DNA of 64,000 bases. Source: Mucilaginibacter sabulilitoris. Its GTDB lineage: Bacteria > Bacteroidota > Bacteroidia > Sphingobacteriales > Sphingobacteriaceae. The stretch is from assembly GCF_034262375.1 (NCBI RefSeq), contig NZ_CP139558.1:2294001-2358000 (forward strand). Direction: 5' to 3'. Below the pieces are notes generated by a model that was given only the letters and a program-made list of their open reading frames with translations, searched no databases and had not been told where the DNA came from. Within the stretch, counting starts at the first letter, position 1. Every line of letters starts with the position of its first letter. This document shows positions 35,100 through 42,641 of this stretch, in pieces. The position numbers and the translations under genes were made by a program.

Positions 35100-35558
35100 A
35101 TGGAAATGCAAAACATGCTTCAATGTGCAGAAATTCAGTTAACCTACAGACCTGTTATTAAGGCTCAACACAGACCCAAATTTGAAACGGGTAGGCAAGC
35201 TTATGAATTATTATTATCGTCCTGGGATAGTGGTAAAATCGAGTTTATAGAACAATTTAAGTTAATGTTACTAAGTAGATCGAATAAAGTGCTTGGTATT
35301 TACAAGGTGGGTACAGGAGGAATGGCAGGGTGTTTTGTAGATGTAAAGTTGGTGTTTGCATCAGCGTTACTAAGCTGTGCTCATAGCTTGATCTTAGCTC
35401 ATAACCATCCGCCAGGTAATTTAAAACCGAGTGAGCATGATATCAACATGACCAGACGAATTAAAGAGGCTGGAAGGGTCTTAGATATTCAAGTATTAGA
35501 TCATATCATCGTAACAACAGATGGATATTATTCATTTGCTGATGAAGGTATCATCTAA
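35100..35558 (+). CDS. radC: Short RadC-family JAB-domain protein
   Basis: 152 residues: a JAB/MPN-domain protein without the N-terminal helix-hairpin-helix of long RadC. The metal motif is HNHPPGNLKPSEHDINMTRRI (canonical HNHPSG has Pro for Ser here). The core segment FKLMLLSRSNKVLGIYKVGTGGM is intact. Short RadC copies are common on Bacteroidota mobile elements; the cellular role is unclear. Two broken relatives flank it, at 17706-17969 and 41805-42017, all on the plus strand. It lies just left of the tRNA-Val 3' fragment. Confidence 0.9.
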   Translation: MEMQNMLQCAEIQLTYRPVIKAQHRPKFETGRQAYELLLSSWDSGKIEFIEQFKLMLLSRSNKVLGIYKVGTGGMAGCFVDVKLVFASALLSCAHSLILAHNHPPGNLKPSEHDINMTRRIKEAGRVLDIQVLDHIIVTTDGYYSFADEGII

Positions 35559-35692
35559 ATACAAATCGTTATATTAGCAATTCAGTTCAGTAATTTATTC
35601 ACAAGGTCATCTTGTTTGCATATAGTTTGCACAGACATATATATGGGCTTAAAATAGGCTTTAGCGTGATGGAAACGAAATAAAGACCTCAA
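35559..35692. other. Short spacer between radC and the tRNA-derived segment
   Basis: No gene. AT-rich, containing two phrases of the type tagtttgcacagacatat. This is where an integrase gene would be expected for a tRNA-targeting element, but none remains. Confidence 0.4.
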
Positions 35693-35736
35693 GCTTACAA
35701 GCAGAGGGTCACTGGTTCGAACCCAGTAACTCCCAC
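35693..35736 (+). other. 3' half of tRNA-Val(UAC): attachment-site scar
   Basis: Starts at the anticodon loop (CTTACAA; anticodon TAC). It continues with the 3' strand of the anticodon stem (GCAGA), variable loop (GGGTC), a perfect T-arm (ACTGG-TTCGAAC-CCAGT), the 3' acceptor strand (AACTCCC) and discriminator A at 35735. The sequence before CTTACAA does not pair, so the 5' half is absent. This is the pattern left by tyrosine integrases that recombine at tRNA 3' ends. The anticodon assignment is read from the loop. Confidence 0.82.
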
Positions 35737-35830
35737 TTTTTAAACCCTTCAGATCCAATGCTGAGGAGCTTTTATTTCACAGGGATTGAGAACATTAGAA
35801 GTATTGCCATAGTTTGGACGTTAGAACCAT

Positions 35831-36979
35831 TTATTGAAAAGTATTGCTCATCTGGAACATGGGCAGGTACATGGCCACCATGATAATGCCAACGATCAGG
35901 CCTAACAGCAGGGTAAAGACGGGCTGCATGACGCTGTTTAGGGTCGTAGTCTGATACTCTACTTCTTTGAGGTACTGTTCCGACAGCCGTCCAAAGAAGA
36001 CATCCAGTTTATTGCCCTCTTCAGCGATTTTGAGCTGCATGATGAGCTTGGCGGGGTAGATCTTAAAGTCCCGGAGGCTCTCGTGCAGCGAGCGTCCTTT
36101 CAGGATATCATTTTCCACCTGTCCGAGCGAGGATTCGATGGGATAGTAACCGATCATCTTCCGGCTGAGCATAATGGCCCTCAGTAAGGGAATGTGCGCG
36201 CTGAGGAGCAGGCGCATCGAATTGCAGAAACGGGCGAGGTAGACCTTTTTAACCAGGTTACCCACGACCGGTATGCGCAGGATCACTTCAGCCGTTGTCT
36301 TCCGGAAACGGGCTGAATTACGAAAATACCAAAGCAGGCCGCCAAGAATTGTGGCTACAATCAGAAAAGGCAAAAAGGCGTTTTGTACCACCTTCGACAG
36401 GTCCAGGATCTGCTTAGTGATCCAGGGCAGCTCGCCGCCAAAACGGGTGAATACATCACTGAACATGGGGACCACGAATTTCAGCATAAAGAATACCGCA
36501 CCAACGGAGGTGCTCAGCACGATGCAGGGATAGGTCAACGCGGAAACTACCTTGCGCCGCTGCTGGATCTTGTTCTGGTAAAAGCGGGCGAGGTCTTCCA
36601 GCACCTCGGTCAGCTGGGCGGTTTCCTCGCCGATCTCCAGGCTGAAGACCTCGTACAGGGAGAATTTTTCACTTTGGCGGAGCGCCTCGGACAACGGGAT
36701 GCCCTTCAGCACCCTGTCCTGAATGGCTTGGAACAGCTGCCTGTCCTTTTCGGTTTCCTGCCCGCTGGTGATCAGCTCGATGCTGTTTTTTAGGTCGATA
36801 CCGGCCCGGAGCAGGGAACTCAGTTCGAGGTATAGGTATTCCTTTTTTTTATCGCTCAGCTCCCTGCTCCCAAAACTGATGTCCCTGCTCATCAGGTTTT
36901 GGAAACTGTTCGAAGCAGCTTTGGGCGAAGCGGGAACGGTCTTTTTGCGTTCGTACCGGCTGAGGTCAATGGATGGCAT
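35831..36979 (-). CDS. gspF: GspF/PilC-type inner-membrane platform protein
   Basis: 382 residues from ATG 36979; a longer frame to 37075 lies inside gspJ and has no family sequence. It has two T2SSF domains with three membrane segments (VVSALTYPCIVLSTSVGAVFF; LPFLIVATILGGLLWYF; VMQPVFTLLLGLIVGIIMVAMYLPMFQM). Conserved are YLYLELSSLLRAGIDL, the signature EIGEETAQL and the repeat KIAEEGNKLD. It recruits the ATPase to the pseudopilus base. It is the last gene of the minus-strand arm, overlapping gspJ by 14 bp. Confidence 0.93.
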   Translation of the reverse strand: MPSIDLSRYERKKTVPASPKAASNSFQNLMSRDISFGSRELSDKKKEYLYLELSSLLRAGIDLKNSIELITSGQETEKDRQLFQAIQDRVLKGIPLSEALRQSEKFSLYEVFSLEIGEETAQLTEVLEDLARFYQNKIQQRRKVVSALTYPCIVLSTSVGAVFFMLKFVVPMFSDVFTRFGGELPWITKQILDLSKVVQNAFLPFLIVATILGGLLWYFRNSARFRKTTAEVILRIPVVGNLVKKVYLARFCNSMRLLLSAHIPLLRAIMLSRKMIGYYPIESSLGQVENDILKGRSLHESLRDFKIYPAKLIMQLKIAEEGNKLDVFFGRLSEQYLKEVEYQTTTLNSVMQPVFTLLLGLIVGIIMVAMYLPMFQMSNTFQ

Positions 36980-37472
36980 CTGTACTGGATTGAAAAAGGT
37001 TTTCGGAACTGTATAATTTATGGTAATGATACGGAATTTTTGTCTTTTGCAGCCAAATGATAAGCCGCAGGTCATCTACACGGCTGCCCGTATCTGTTGC
37101 GCTACTATCCACCCGCTCCTCAAAACCCGTAACCGGGGATTCCGAGCGTACATAAAAGGTGTCTGTAAGCCTTTTGGTGCGGGTAATGTAATCCTGGCGG
37201 AACTCATAATCCGTCACGACGCTGTCCGTCCGGAAGATCAGGTGCTGATCTGTGCGGGTGATCAGCCTGGCCTGCACAAAATCCTTTTTCAGCAGTCTGT
37301 CCAGTTGCAATACCGTCTGCATGTCTTTGCTTTTAGCCGAAAAGGACAGGTAAGACCGGCTGATGATCAGGTAAGCGGAATAGCTAAAGCCGATCAGGAT
37401 GGCCACCACGATCATGACGATGATCGTTTCCATGATCGTAAAGGAGCGAAGTTTAGCGGTCCTTATTTTCAT
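36966..37472 (-). CDS. gspJ: GspJ-like minor pseudopilin
   Basis: 168 residues. The leader is MKIRTAKLRS, with predicted cleavage before FTIMETIIVMIVVAIL (Glu at +5), followed by a long hydrophobic helix and a globular domain with little conserved sequence. The J assignment rests on size and on order (I, J, F) and is not certain. It overlaps both gspI (20 bp) and gspF (14 bp), which indicates translational coupling. Confidence 0.75.
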   Translation of the reverse strand: MKIRTAKLRSFTIMETIIVMIVVAILIGFSYSAYLIISRSYLSFSAKSKDMQTVLQLDRLLKKDFVQARLITRTDQHLIFRTDSVVTDYEFRQDYITRTKRLTDTFYVRSESPVTGFEERVDSSATDTGSRVDDLRLIIWLQKTKIPYHYHKLYSSENLFQSSTDAIH

Positions 37473-37827
37473 TGCTGATGATTTGTTGTACTGCTGCTAA
37501 CTGCTTCCCGCTTTCATCGTAAGCGGTCAGCTTGATTTGACTCAGCCCGGGGCCCCGCCCGAACGGGGTGATCTTTTGTTCGATCCGGAGGTCTTCCACC
37601 CGGATAGAGCGGTCGCTATTACCCGGGTCTTTTGCTGCCTGCAGCAACAGGTCCTGCAGTACAGCCTGCGCCCGGACCTTCCTTACGGAAAGGGAAAGAC
37701 GGGTAACATTAGTGAAAATCATCATCGCTATGCCGAATACGAGCACGATGATGACCATCGCAATGACCGATTCCATCAGGCTCGAGCCGGATAGCCTGCC
37801 ACAGAGTTTTATTTTTATTCCAGCCAT
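37453..37827 (-). CDS. gspI: GspI-like minor pseudopilin
   Basis: 124 residues. The leader ends LSG, and the mature N-terminus SSLMESVIAMVIIVLVFGIAM has Glu at +5. The Leu-Met-Glu-Ser phrase is common in I-type pseudopilins. The short C-terminal domain has no other landmark. It overlaps the upstream K-like gene by 13 bp. With J and K it would form the pseudopilus tip. Confidence 0.75.
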   Translation of the reverse strand: MAGIKIKLCGRLSGSSLMESVIAMVIIVLVFGIAMMIFTNVTRLSLSVRKVRAQAVLQDLLLQAAKDPGNSDRSIRVEDLRIEQKITPFGRGPGLSQIKLTAYDESGKQLAAVQQIISNENKDR

Positions 37828-39074
37828 TGCAGTATGCGTTGCGGGCCGCCTGCCGATGGGCTCAGCGGGCTGCTCAGGTAATAAGGAGAAAGCGCCTTTG
37901 CATCCATACGGACATTGATCAGGTAATTCTCGTATGCCGTAAAACCGTTCTGGTACAGAAACCGGGAGGTCATCGTACCGCCAAGGATGCTTACCCCTTC
38001 CTTCAGGGAAAGGATGCCTTGGGAATAAACCTGGCCGGAAATCAGGACGTGTTTTGACAAACTGATCACCGCAGGCAATTTAGATTGCTGTTTCTCATAA
38101 GTAAAGACCAGTCCTTCGCAGCTGCTGTTCTCCCCAAGACTTAGCTTTTCGGGTAAGCCGATGGCTGACGAGCTATCGCGGAAGATCCCCAGGCAGGAGG
38201 GATAGCTGAAATGACAATCCTGACCAACGCTGAGCGAATCCGTGGCATACAGCTGGCAGTTGCCTCGAAAGCCACTTTTCACGCTGATAGCCCTGGCTAC
38301 CACGATCACATTACGCAGTGATGCCGTGTTGTCGATAGTTACGGTTGTATCCGAATAAAGGATGATGTTACCGCTGAGGCGAGTATTTTGCAGCATGACA
38401 GCCTCCTTGTCCAATCGAATTACCCATGTTGGGGATTTGAATGACCGGGTGGTCTCCGCCTGGCGCGACAAACCCTGGGTTGCGGTTAAAGGCTGCCGGA
38501 AAAGACGTGCGATCAGTTCCAGCCGCTCGCCGGATAGTTGTGGCAACTGTCTTTCGCTATCGCGGATATGTCCTTTGACGAGCTGCTCATCGCCGTTATA
38601 GGACTGGTTATCCACGTAAGCCGTTTTGACCCCGGCTTTGGGCAGCCGCGCGTCGCCGACCAGGCTGGTTTTGCCGCTGAGGGAAAGGGGGCGGTCTTCG
38701 TCGATCAGGTAGACTACCGGCCAGCTGGCCGAATCCACCGTGCTGGCGATACTAAACATGCGCAACATTGTGTCCCGGTGATCAAAGGTTTTAACCATAC
38801 CGATATCAAATGCACCCCAAGGATATTTTTGGAGCATGGCCGAGTCCGAACCGTTCCCGAACAAGGACAGGCGCTGCGGTAGCTGGTAGCTGGTATCCTG
38901 GTTGTTGAGCAGGATATGGATACCCGAATCCATGTTGTTCTGCAACCGGTCATGGCGGAATTTAAGCTGGTACTGTGCCTGGTAAAAATAAGCTGCGGCG
39001 ATCAGCGCCGAACAGGTGATGCCGATGACAAGTGCGATAATGATCACGATATATAATGCGGAGGCTTTGAGCAT
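37815..39074 (-). CDS. gspK: GspK/PilX-like large minor pseudopilin
   Basis: 419 residues. The N-terminal hydrophobic helix (ALYIVIIIALVIGITCSALIAAAYF) follows a very short leader and lacks a Glu at +5, which is the known pattern of GspK tip subunits. The remaining ~390 residues are beta-rich with polymer-adhesin-like repeats (LSGNIILYSDTTVTIDNTASL; ISGQVYSQGILSL). They do not look like the enterobacterial GspK fold, so PilX-like or Bacteroidota-specific is safer. It lies between the MORN-like gene and gspI. Confidence 0.6.
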   Translation of the reverse strand: MLKASALYIVIIIALVIGITCSALIAAAYFYQAQYQLKFRHDRLQNNMDSGIHILLNNQDTSYQLPQRLSLFGNGSDSAMLQKYPWGAFDIGMVKTFDHRDTMLRMFSIASTVDSASWPVVYLIDEDRPLSLSGKTSLVGDARLPKAGVKTAYVDNQSYNGDEQLVKGHIRDSERQLPQLSGERLELIARLFRQPLTATQGLSRQAETTRSFKSPTWVIRLDKEAVMLQNTRLSGNIILYSDTTVTIDNTASLRNVIVVARAISVKSGFRGNCQLYATDSLSVGQDCHFSYPSCLGIFRDSSSAIGLPEKLSLGENSSCEGLVFTYEKQQSKLPAVISLSKHVLISGQVYSQGILSLKEGVSILGGTMTSRFLYQNGFTAYENYLINVRMDAKALSPYYLSSPLSPSAGGPQRILQWLE

Positions 39075-39083
39075 ATCGGTATA

Positions 39084-39683
39084 TCAGGGCGCCGGTTTGG
39101 CGGCAGGTGCTTTGCCCTTTTTGAAGATATGGATCCGCTTTAGAAAATTTCCTTTTTTTGCAGGTATAAGCTTTCCGGCTTTGTAGCGCAGGGTTTTAAC
39201 CGAATCCGTACCCATGTTGTAAGTAATGGAACCATCCTGCAGGTTATGCCTATAATATCCCGAAGTGGTGATTTTTCCATTCGCACCGTACAATTGGAAT
39301 GGGCCGGTTTGTTCGCCCTGCTTCCAGGTGACCAGGCGCTTCATACTACCGGTTTCATGCCATTCTTTCCATTGGCCGTCCTTCAGGCCTTCCGCAAATG
39401 TCCCCTGGGTCCGCAGGTTCTTGTCCAGGTAATATTCCTCGTAGTTGCCATGAAGGAGGCGCCCGCTGTAGCCCCCTTGTGTCTGGCGGATGCCGCCGCT
39501 GCCGTACCAATAGTACAGGCGGTCAGGCCGTGCTTTGAACGTGGCGGATATCGTCAGGATACCGGCGCGAATCATCCGGTCCGTGTCATTGATGCGTACC
39601 TGGCTCGTACCATAATCGGGGATTTTCTGCGCCCGCAGCAGGAAAGGGTAAAACAGGAACAGGGCGAGGACCAGGTATTTCAT
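39084..39683 (-). CDS. Secreted MORN/YwqK-like repeat protein in the secretion operon
   Basis: 199 residues. The signal peptide is MKYLVLALFLFYPFLLRA. Several MORN-variant repeats follow (GYSGRLLHGNYEEYYLDKNLRTQGTF; GLKDGQWKEWHETGSMKRLV; GEQTGPFQLYGANGK) and a basic C-terminus. Such repeats are often annotated as YwqK-family antitoxin but have no general function. It is not part of known type II systems. Its position within the operon (4-bp overlap with the C-like gene, 9 bp to the K-like gene) implies a role in the machine or in cell-envelope anchoring. The role is unproven. Confidence 0.65.
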   Translation of the reverse strand: MKYLVLALFLFYPFLLRAQKIPDYGTSQVRINDTDRMIRAGILTISATFKARPDRLYYWYGSGGIRQTQGGYSGRLLHGNYEEYYLDKNLRTQGTFAEGLKDGQWKEWHETGSMKRLVTWKQGEQTGPFQLYGANGKITTSGYYRHNLQDGSITYNMGTDSVKTLRYKAGKLIPAKKGNFLKRIHIFKKGKAPAAKPAP

Positions 39684-40177
39684 AGCGCGGTTGGGTTAAT
39701 CGGTATAAATTTATGATGTCCCTGGTAATTGACGCTGACGGAATCACGCAGGTTGCGGAGCAGTTTTACCGCTCCCGAGCTTTCACCTTCAGCGAGCATG
39801 ACCGGCTTTCCGTTCACCATCAGGATGGCGATCAGTTTTTTGGATCCCGGGTTACGGATATAACCGCGATAGCTGATCCCGTCCCAGTTGATTACCGGCC
39901 GGGTTGGTTGCGGGAGGCTGACCGGGTGCACCAGTTTTTTTACCGGTATCTCGGTGGTATCTCTTAGTTTTATCTGTCCGAACGGGTCACGGTACCCGGT
40001 GTGGAGATGCGCCGTGTCCCTTGCAAGGGTATGGTCGTCATAGACTTCGCGGGGCCTTGTTGCCGGTATGGGCGGCTCGCCGTCGTCACTGGCGGCAGCA
40101 GCAAGCCGGTAGATGATCGCCCCCCAGATGATCACGACCAGCAGCCCCAGTAGATAATTGATCTTTTTTCCTTTCAT
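39680..40177 (-). CDS. gspC: GspC/PilP-like periplasmic coupling protein
   Basis: 165 residues from ATG 40177. A longer frame to 40225 starts inside the Fn3 gene and is rejected. One N-terminal membrane helix (YLLGLLVVIIWGAIIYRL), a proline-rich linker, and a homology-region-like C-terminal domain (YRGYIRNPGSKKLIAILMVNGKPVMLAEGES) are visible. This architecture bridges the inner-membrane complex to the secretin. The call is based on topology and context. Confidence 0.68.
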   Translation of the reverse strand: MKGKKINYLLGLLVVIIWGAIIYRLAAAASDDGEPPIPATRPREVYDDHTLARDTAHLHTGYRDPFGQIKLRDTTEIPVKKLVHPVSLPQPTRPVINWDGISYRGYIRNPGSKKLIAILMVNGKPVMLAEGESSGAVKLLRNLRDSVSVNYQGHHKFIPINPTAL

Positions 40178-40181
40178 TACA

Positions 40182-41138
40182 TTATTGCAGGGTGAAACTC
40201 CGGATCGCACTGGCCTTGCCTTCATTTCCGGCAGCGTCTACGGCGCTTACCTGCCAGTAAACCCGGTCGCCGCTGTTGCCGGTATTAAAAGTATAGCTCG
40301 TCACGGTAAGCGACAGCGGAAACGTATCATAAAGCGTGCTCTGGTCGCTTTTATAGATGTATAACTTGTAAGTAACGGCCGAGGTCGTTTTGTTCCAGGA
40401 CAAGGCGACTGGCCTGTTGAGCGTGGTGTTATCCCCGGGCTGGATAAGGGTGACGTTTCCCGGCGGGGTCGAATCAAAACTGAGCTGGCTGATGGCAGAC
40501 CATTTGGACTGGCTGGAATCATTTTCCGCCCGGACACGCCACTGGTATACCTGGTCTTTTGGAAGCTTGAATGCAAACTGCTGCCCAGGGATGACCTGGT
40601 CGCTGACGAGGGTACTTTCACTGGCGAAGCTGTTCGTATCGACCTGCAGGTGATAACGGGTGGCCTTATACAGGCTTCCCCATTTAAAAGTAACCGCGCT
40701 TTGGGTGGTTACGGTATTATTCGCCGGTGAGGACAGCAGTACGGTCTGGTTGGTCAGCGTGGAAGCCAGGATGGTCAGCTCACGGGGAGCGGTATACCCG
40801 GTTTGACTAGAACCGTTTTCCGCCCGTACACGCCACTGGTAGGTCCCAGGATCCAGGGTTTGTGAAAATTTGGTGCCGCGGATCAGGGTATCCTGCACCA
40901 GGCTGCCGATAGAATCAAATGTCGGGGTCACCACCTGCAGGCGGTAATACAGCGCATCCTCCAGGCCTTCCCACCAGAAGTTCGCGGTATAGCTGGTGCT
41001 TTGATAATGATCAGCAGGGGCGTTCAACTGCATGGTCCGTTTGCTGATGGATGGTTCAATAAATTCCTTGCAGGAGGGTAAGATCTCCGCCAGCAAAAGC
41101 AGGGTAAACAGCAAAAGTGGTAAAAGTTTAAGTTTCAT
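40182..41138 (-). CDS. Lipoprotein with three fibronectin-III-like domains
   Basis: 318 residues. A lipoprotein signal (LLLLAEILPSC, Cys at ~23) is followed by three repeats with the Fn3 pattern, each containing a YQWRVRAEN-type strand and a final YWQVSAVDAAGNEGKASAIRSF. It is the first gene of the minus-strand arm, ending 4 bp before the C-like gene. It could act as pilotin, adhesin or outer-membrane anchor of the secretin. No homologous function is established. Confidence 0.75.
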   Translation of the reverse strand: MKLKLLPLLLFTLLLLAEILPSCKEFIEPSISKRTMQLNAPADHYQSTSYTANFWWEGLEDALYYRLQVVTPTFDSIGSLVQDTLIRGTKFSQTLDPGTYQWRVRAENGSSQTGYTAPRELTILASTLTNQTVLLSSPANNTVTTQSAVTFKWGSLYKATRYHLQVDTNSFASESTLVSDQVIPGQQFAFKLPKDQVYQWRVRAENDSSQSKWSAISQLSFDSTPPGNVTLIQPGDNTTLNRPVALSWNKTTSAVTYKLYIYKSDQSTLYDTFPLSLTVTSYTFNTGNSGDRVYWQVSAVDAAGNEGKASAIRSFTLQ

Positions 41139-41584
41139 TCGCTGCCAAAATAAATATTGGCTCTCAAAAATAATATTTATATATTTAATAAGGGCTAAGA
41201 AAGAAAAAAATACCGTGCAGGAGGCGCAGAGAAATCCCTCAATAGTTATAAGCAGATTGTCGACGGCCGGATTAGGTATTCAATAAAACATTATCAAATC
41301 AGCATTCACCGGTAAATACTTTCCGAACAGGAAATATTCAACATGAGCTTATGCGGGATGAATAGCATACTAGTAAAATGGACTGATTAACTTTGTATTT
41401 GATTGAAAGCCACGAAAGGAAAAAAAGTGTGGCAGGTGCCAATCAGGCAACACAATAAATAAATTATATCTGGAATCTAAAGTCATATTGTTTTTTTAAC
41501 GCAATAAAAATTTAAAACAAACTTATAGGTTATTTTCACATCGAGTCCCATATCGGTAACTGGCTAATCATTTAAACGTGATAA
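41139..41584. other. Intergenic stretch right of the secretion arm
   Basis: About 450 bp, AT-rich. It holds a candidate promoter box for the minus-strand arm (41165-41172). Otherwise I see no gene or stable hairpin. A TAACTTTG at about 41388 could be a plus-strand -7 box with no gene behind it. Confidence 0.45.
41165..41172 (-). promoter_or_regulatory. -7 box (TATTTTTG) of the minus-strand secretion operon
   Basis: Minus-strand TATTTTTG matches TAnnTTTG, 27 bp upstream of the Fn3 lipoprotein ATG (41138). No clear -33 TTTG was found. Confidence 0.4.
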
Positions 41585-41798
41585 CTATTTCCAGGTCGTA
41601 CCGGTTAACCGGACCATATTATCCTTTTCCAACACTTCTCCCGCCGGCGAGAGAATAATATCTTTCCCGGATATCTTATCGTCAAAGTAAGAGATGGTAT
41701 CGGCGAATAGCTTATCTGAACCGGCTTTTTTATACGAAGCGTCCTTATCAAAAACAGCTTTCACTTTTTTATTTCCCCAGATCTTTTGCCTAGCACAT
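41585..41798 (-). pseudogene. C-terminal fragment of an unknown protein
   Basis: On the minus strand a frame without a usual start encodes KIWGNKKVKAVFDKD, then about 55 more residues, to LTGTTWK and a stop at 41585. Codon use is smooth and the composition protein-like, so this is probably real coding debris. No family is recognised. The 5' side is cut where the degraded radC begins. Confidence 0.5.
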
Positions 41799-41804
41799 TT
41801 CGGA

Positions 41805-42017
41805 TAAAAGTAATATCGAGTTTATAGAACAATTTAAATTGATGTTGTTAAGCAGGTCGAATAAAGTACTTGGGATTTATACATTGAGTATAGGAGGATG
41901 GCAGGTTGTTTTGTAAATGTAAGATTGGTGTTTGCATTAGCGTTACTAAGTTGTGCTCATAGTTTGATTTTGCACATAACCATCTCGTAATTTGAAACCA
42001 AGTGAGCAAGATATTAC
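41805..42017 (+). pseudogene. radC: Degraded radC relic
   Basis: DNA aligns along its length to the intact radC (from about base 35236 onward: tcgagtttatagaacaattt, then aagtacttgggatttataca) but with indels and stops. The metal motif HNHPPG has decayed to a frame-shifted cacataaccatctc. It lies on the plus strand, 35 bp from the tsaC stop, marking the far side of the secretion cluster. Confidence 0.8.
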
Positions 42018-42074
42018 CGTCTGCACTGGTTCGTTCCGATAGATTTCAACAGTGGCAGGAGGGATGTCATTCTG

Positions 42075-42641
42075 CTACCTGCGTATAAACTCAAAGGTAC
42101 CATCAGGTGCCAGCTTCATGATGGTCGACGGGTTTTTAATCTCCTTGCTATGCTGATCGATATCAACAACATAGTCAACTCCATCAATTACCTCCTGGTC
42201 AATTTGCGAAAAATATTGCGGCGATGGTTTACCACTGATATTTGCCGATGTTGACACCAAAGGTTTGCGTAAACGCTGTATCAATTGCTGACAAAACTGA
42301 TTGCCGGTAACCCGTATGGCAATACTGCCATCAACAGCTATTAAAGCAGGCGAAACATTTTTAGCCCCCGGCATTACCAGGGTAAGCGGATTTTCTGCAT
42401 ATTCAATTAAGTCATAAGCCAAAGGGTTAACATCGCTCACATAGCTTTCCAGCTTGTTTTCGGTGTCAAGCAAAATGATCATACTTTTGGCTTCATCGCG
42501 CTGTTTAAGGCGGTAAATTTTTTGTACGGCCTCTGTATTGGTAGCATCACAGCCAATACCCCAAATGGTATCGGTAGGGTACAGAATAATTCCGCCTTCC
42601 TGCAATACTTTTAATGCTTTGGCAACTTCATCTTTAAGCAT
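42075..42641 (-). CDS. tsaC: L-threonylcarbamoyladenylate synthase (TsaC/YrdC type)
   Basis: Makes threonylcarbamoyl-AMP for the t6A37 modification of ANN-decoding tRNAs. 188 residues, the short YrdC form without the Sua5 domain. The motifs YPTDTIWGIGCDA, KSMIILLD and TSANISGKPSP are visible. The start overlaps the glycosyltransferase gene by 8 bp, so translation is likely coupled. It is the last of three minus-strand genes after dapD. Confidence 0.93.
   Translation of the reverse strand: MLKDEVAKALKVLQEGGIILYPTDTIWGIGCDATNTEAVQKIYRLKQRDEAKSMIILLDTENKLESYVSDVNPLAYDLIEYAENPLTLVMPGAKNVSPALIAVDGSIAIRVTGNQFCQQLIQRLRKPLVSTSANISGKPSPQYFSQIDQEVIDGVDYVVDIDQHSKEIKNPSTIMKLAPDGTFEFIRR

Noticed and set aside
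35693..35736. Complete tRNA-Val gene
   Set aside because: The sequence upstream of CTTACAA does not pair with the 3' acceptor or anticodon strands; only the 3' half is present.
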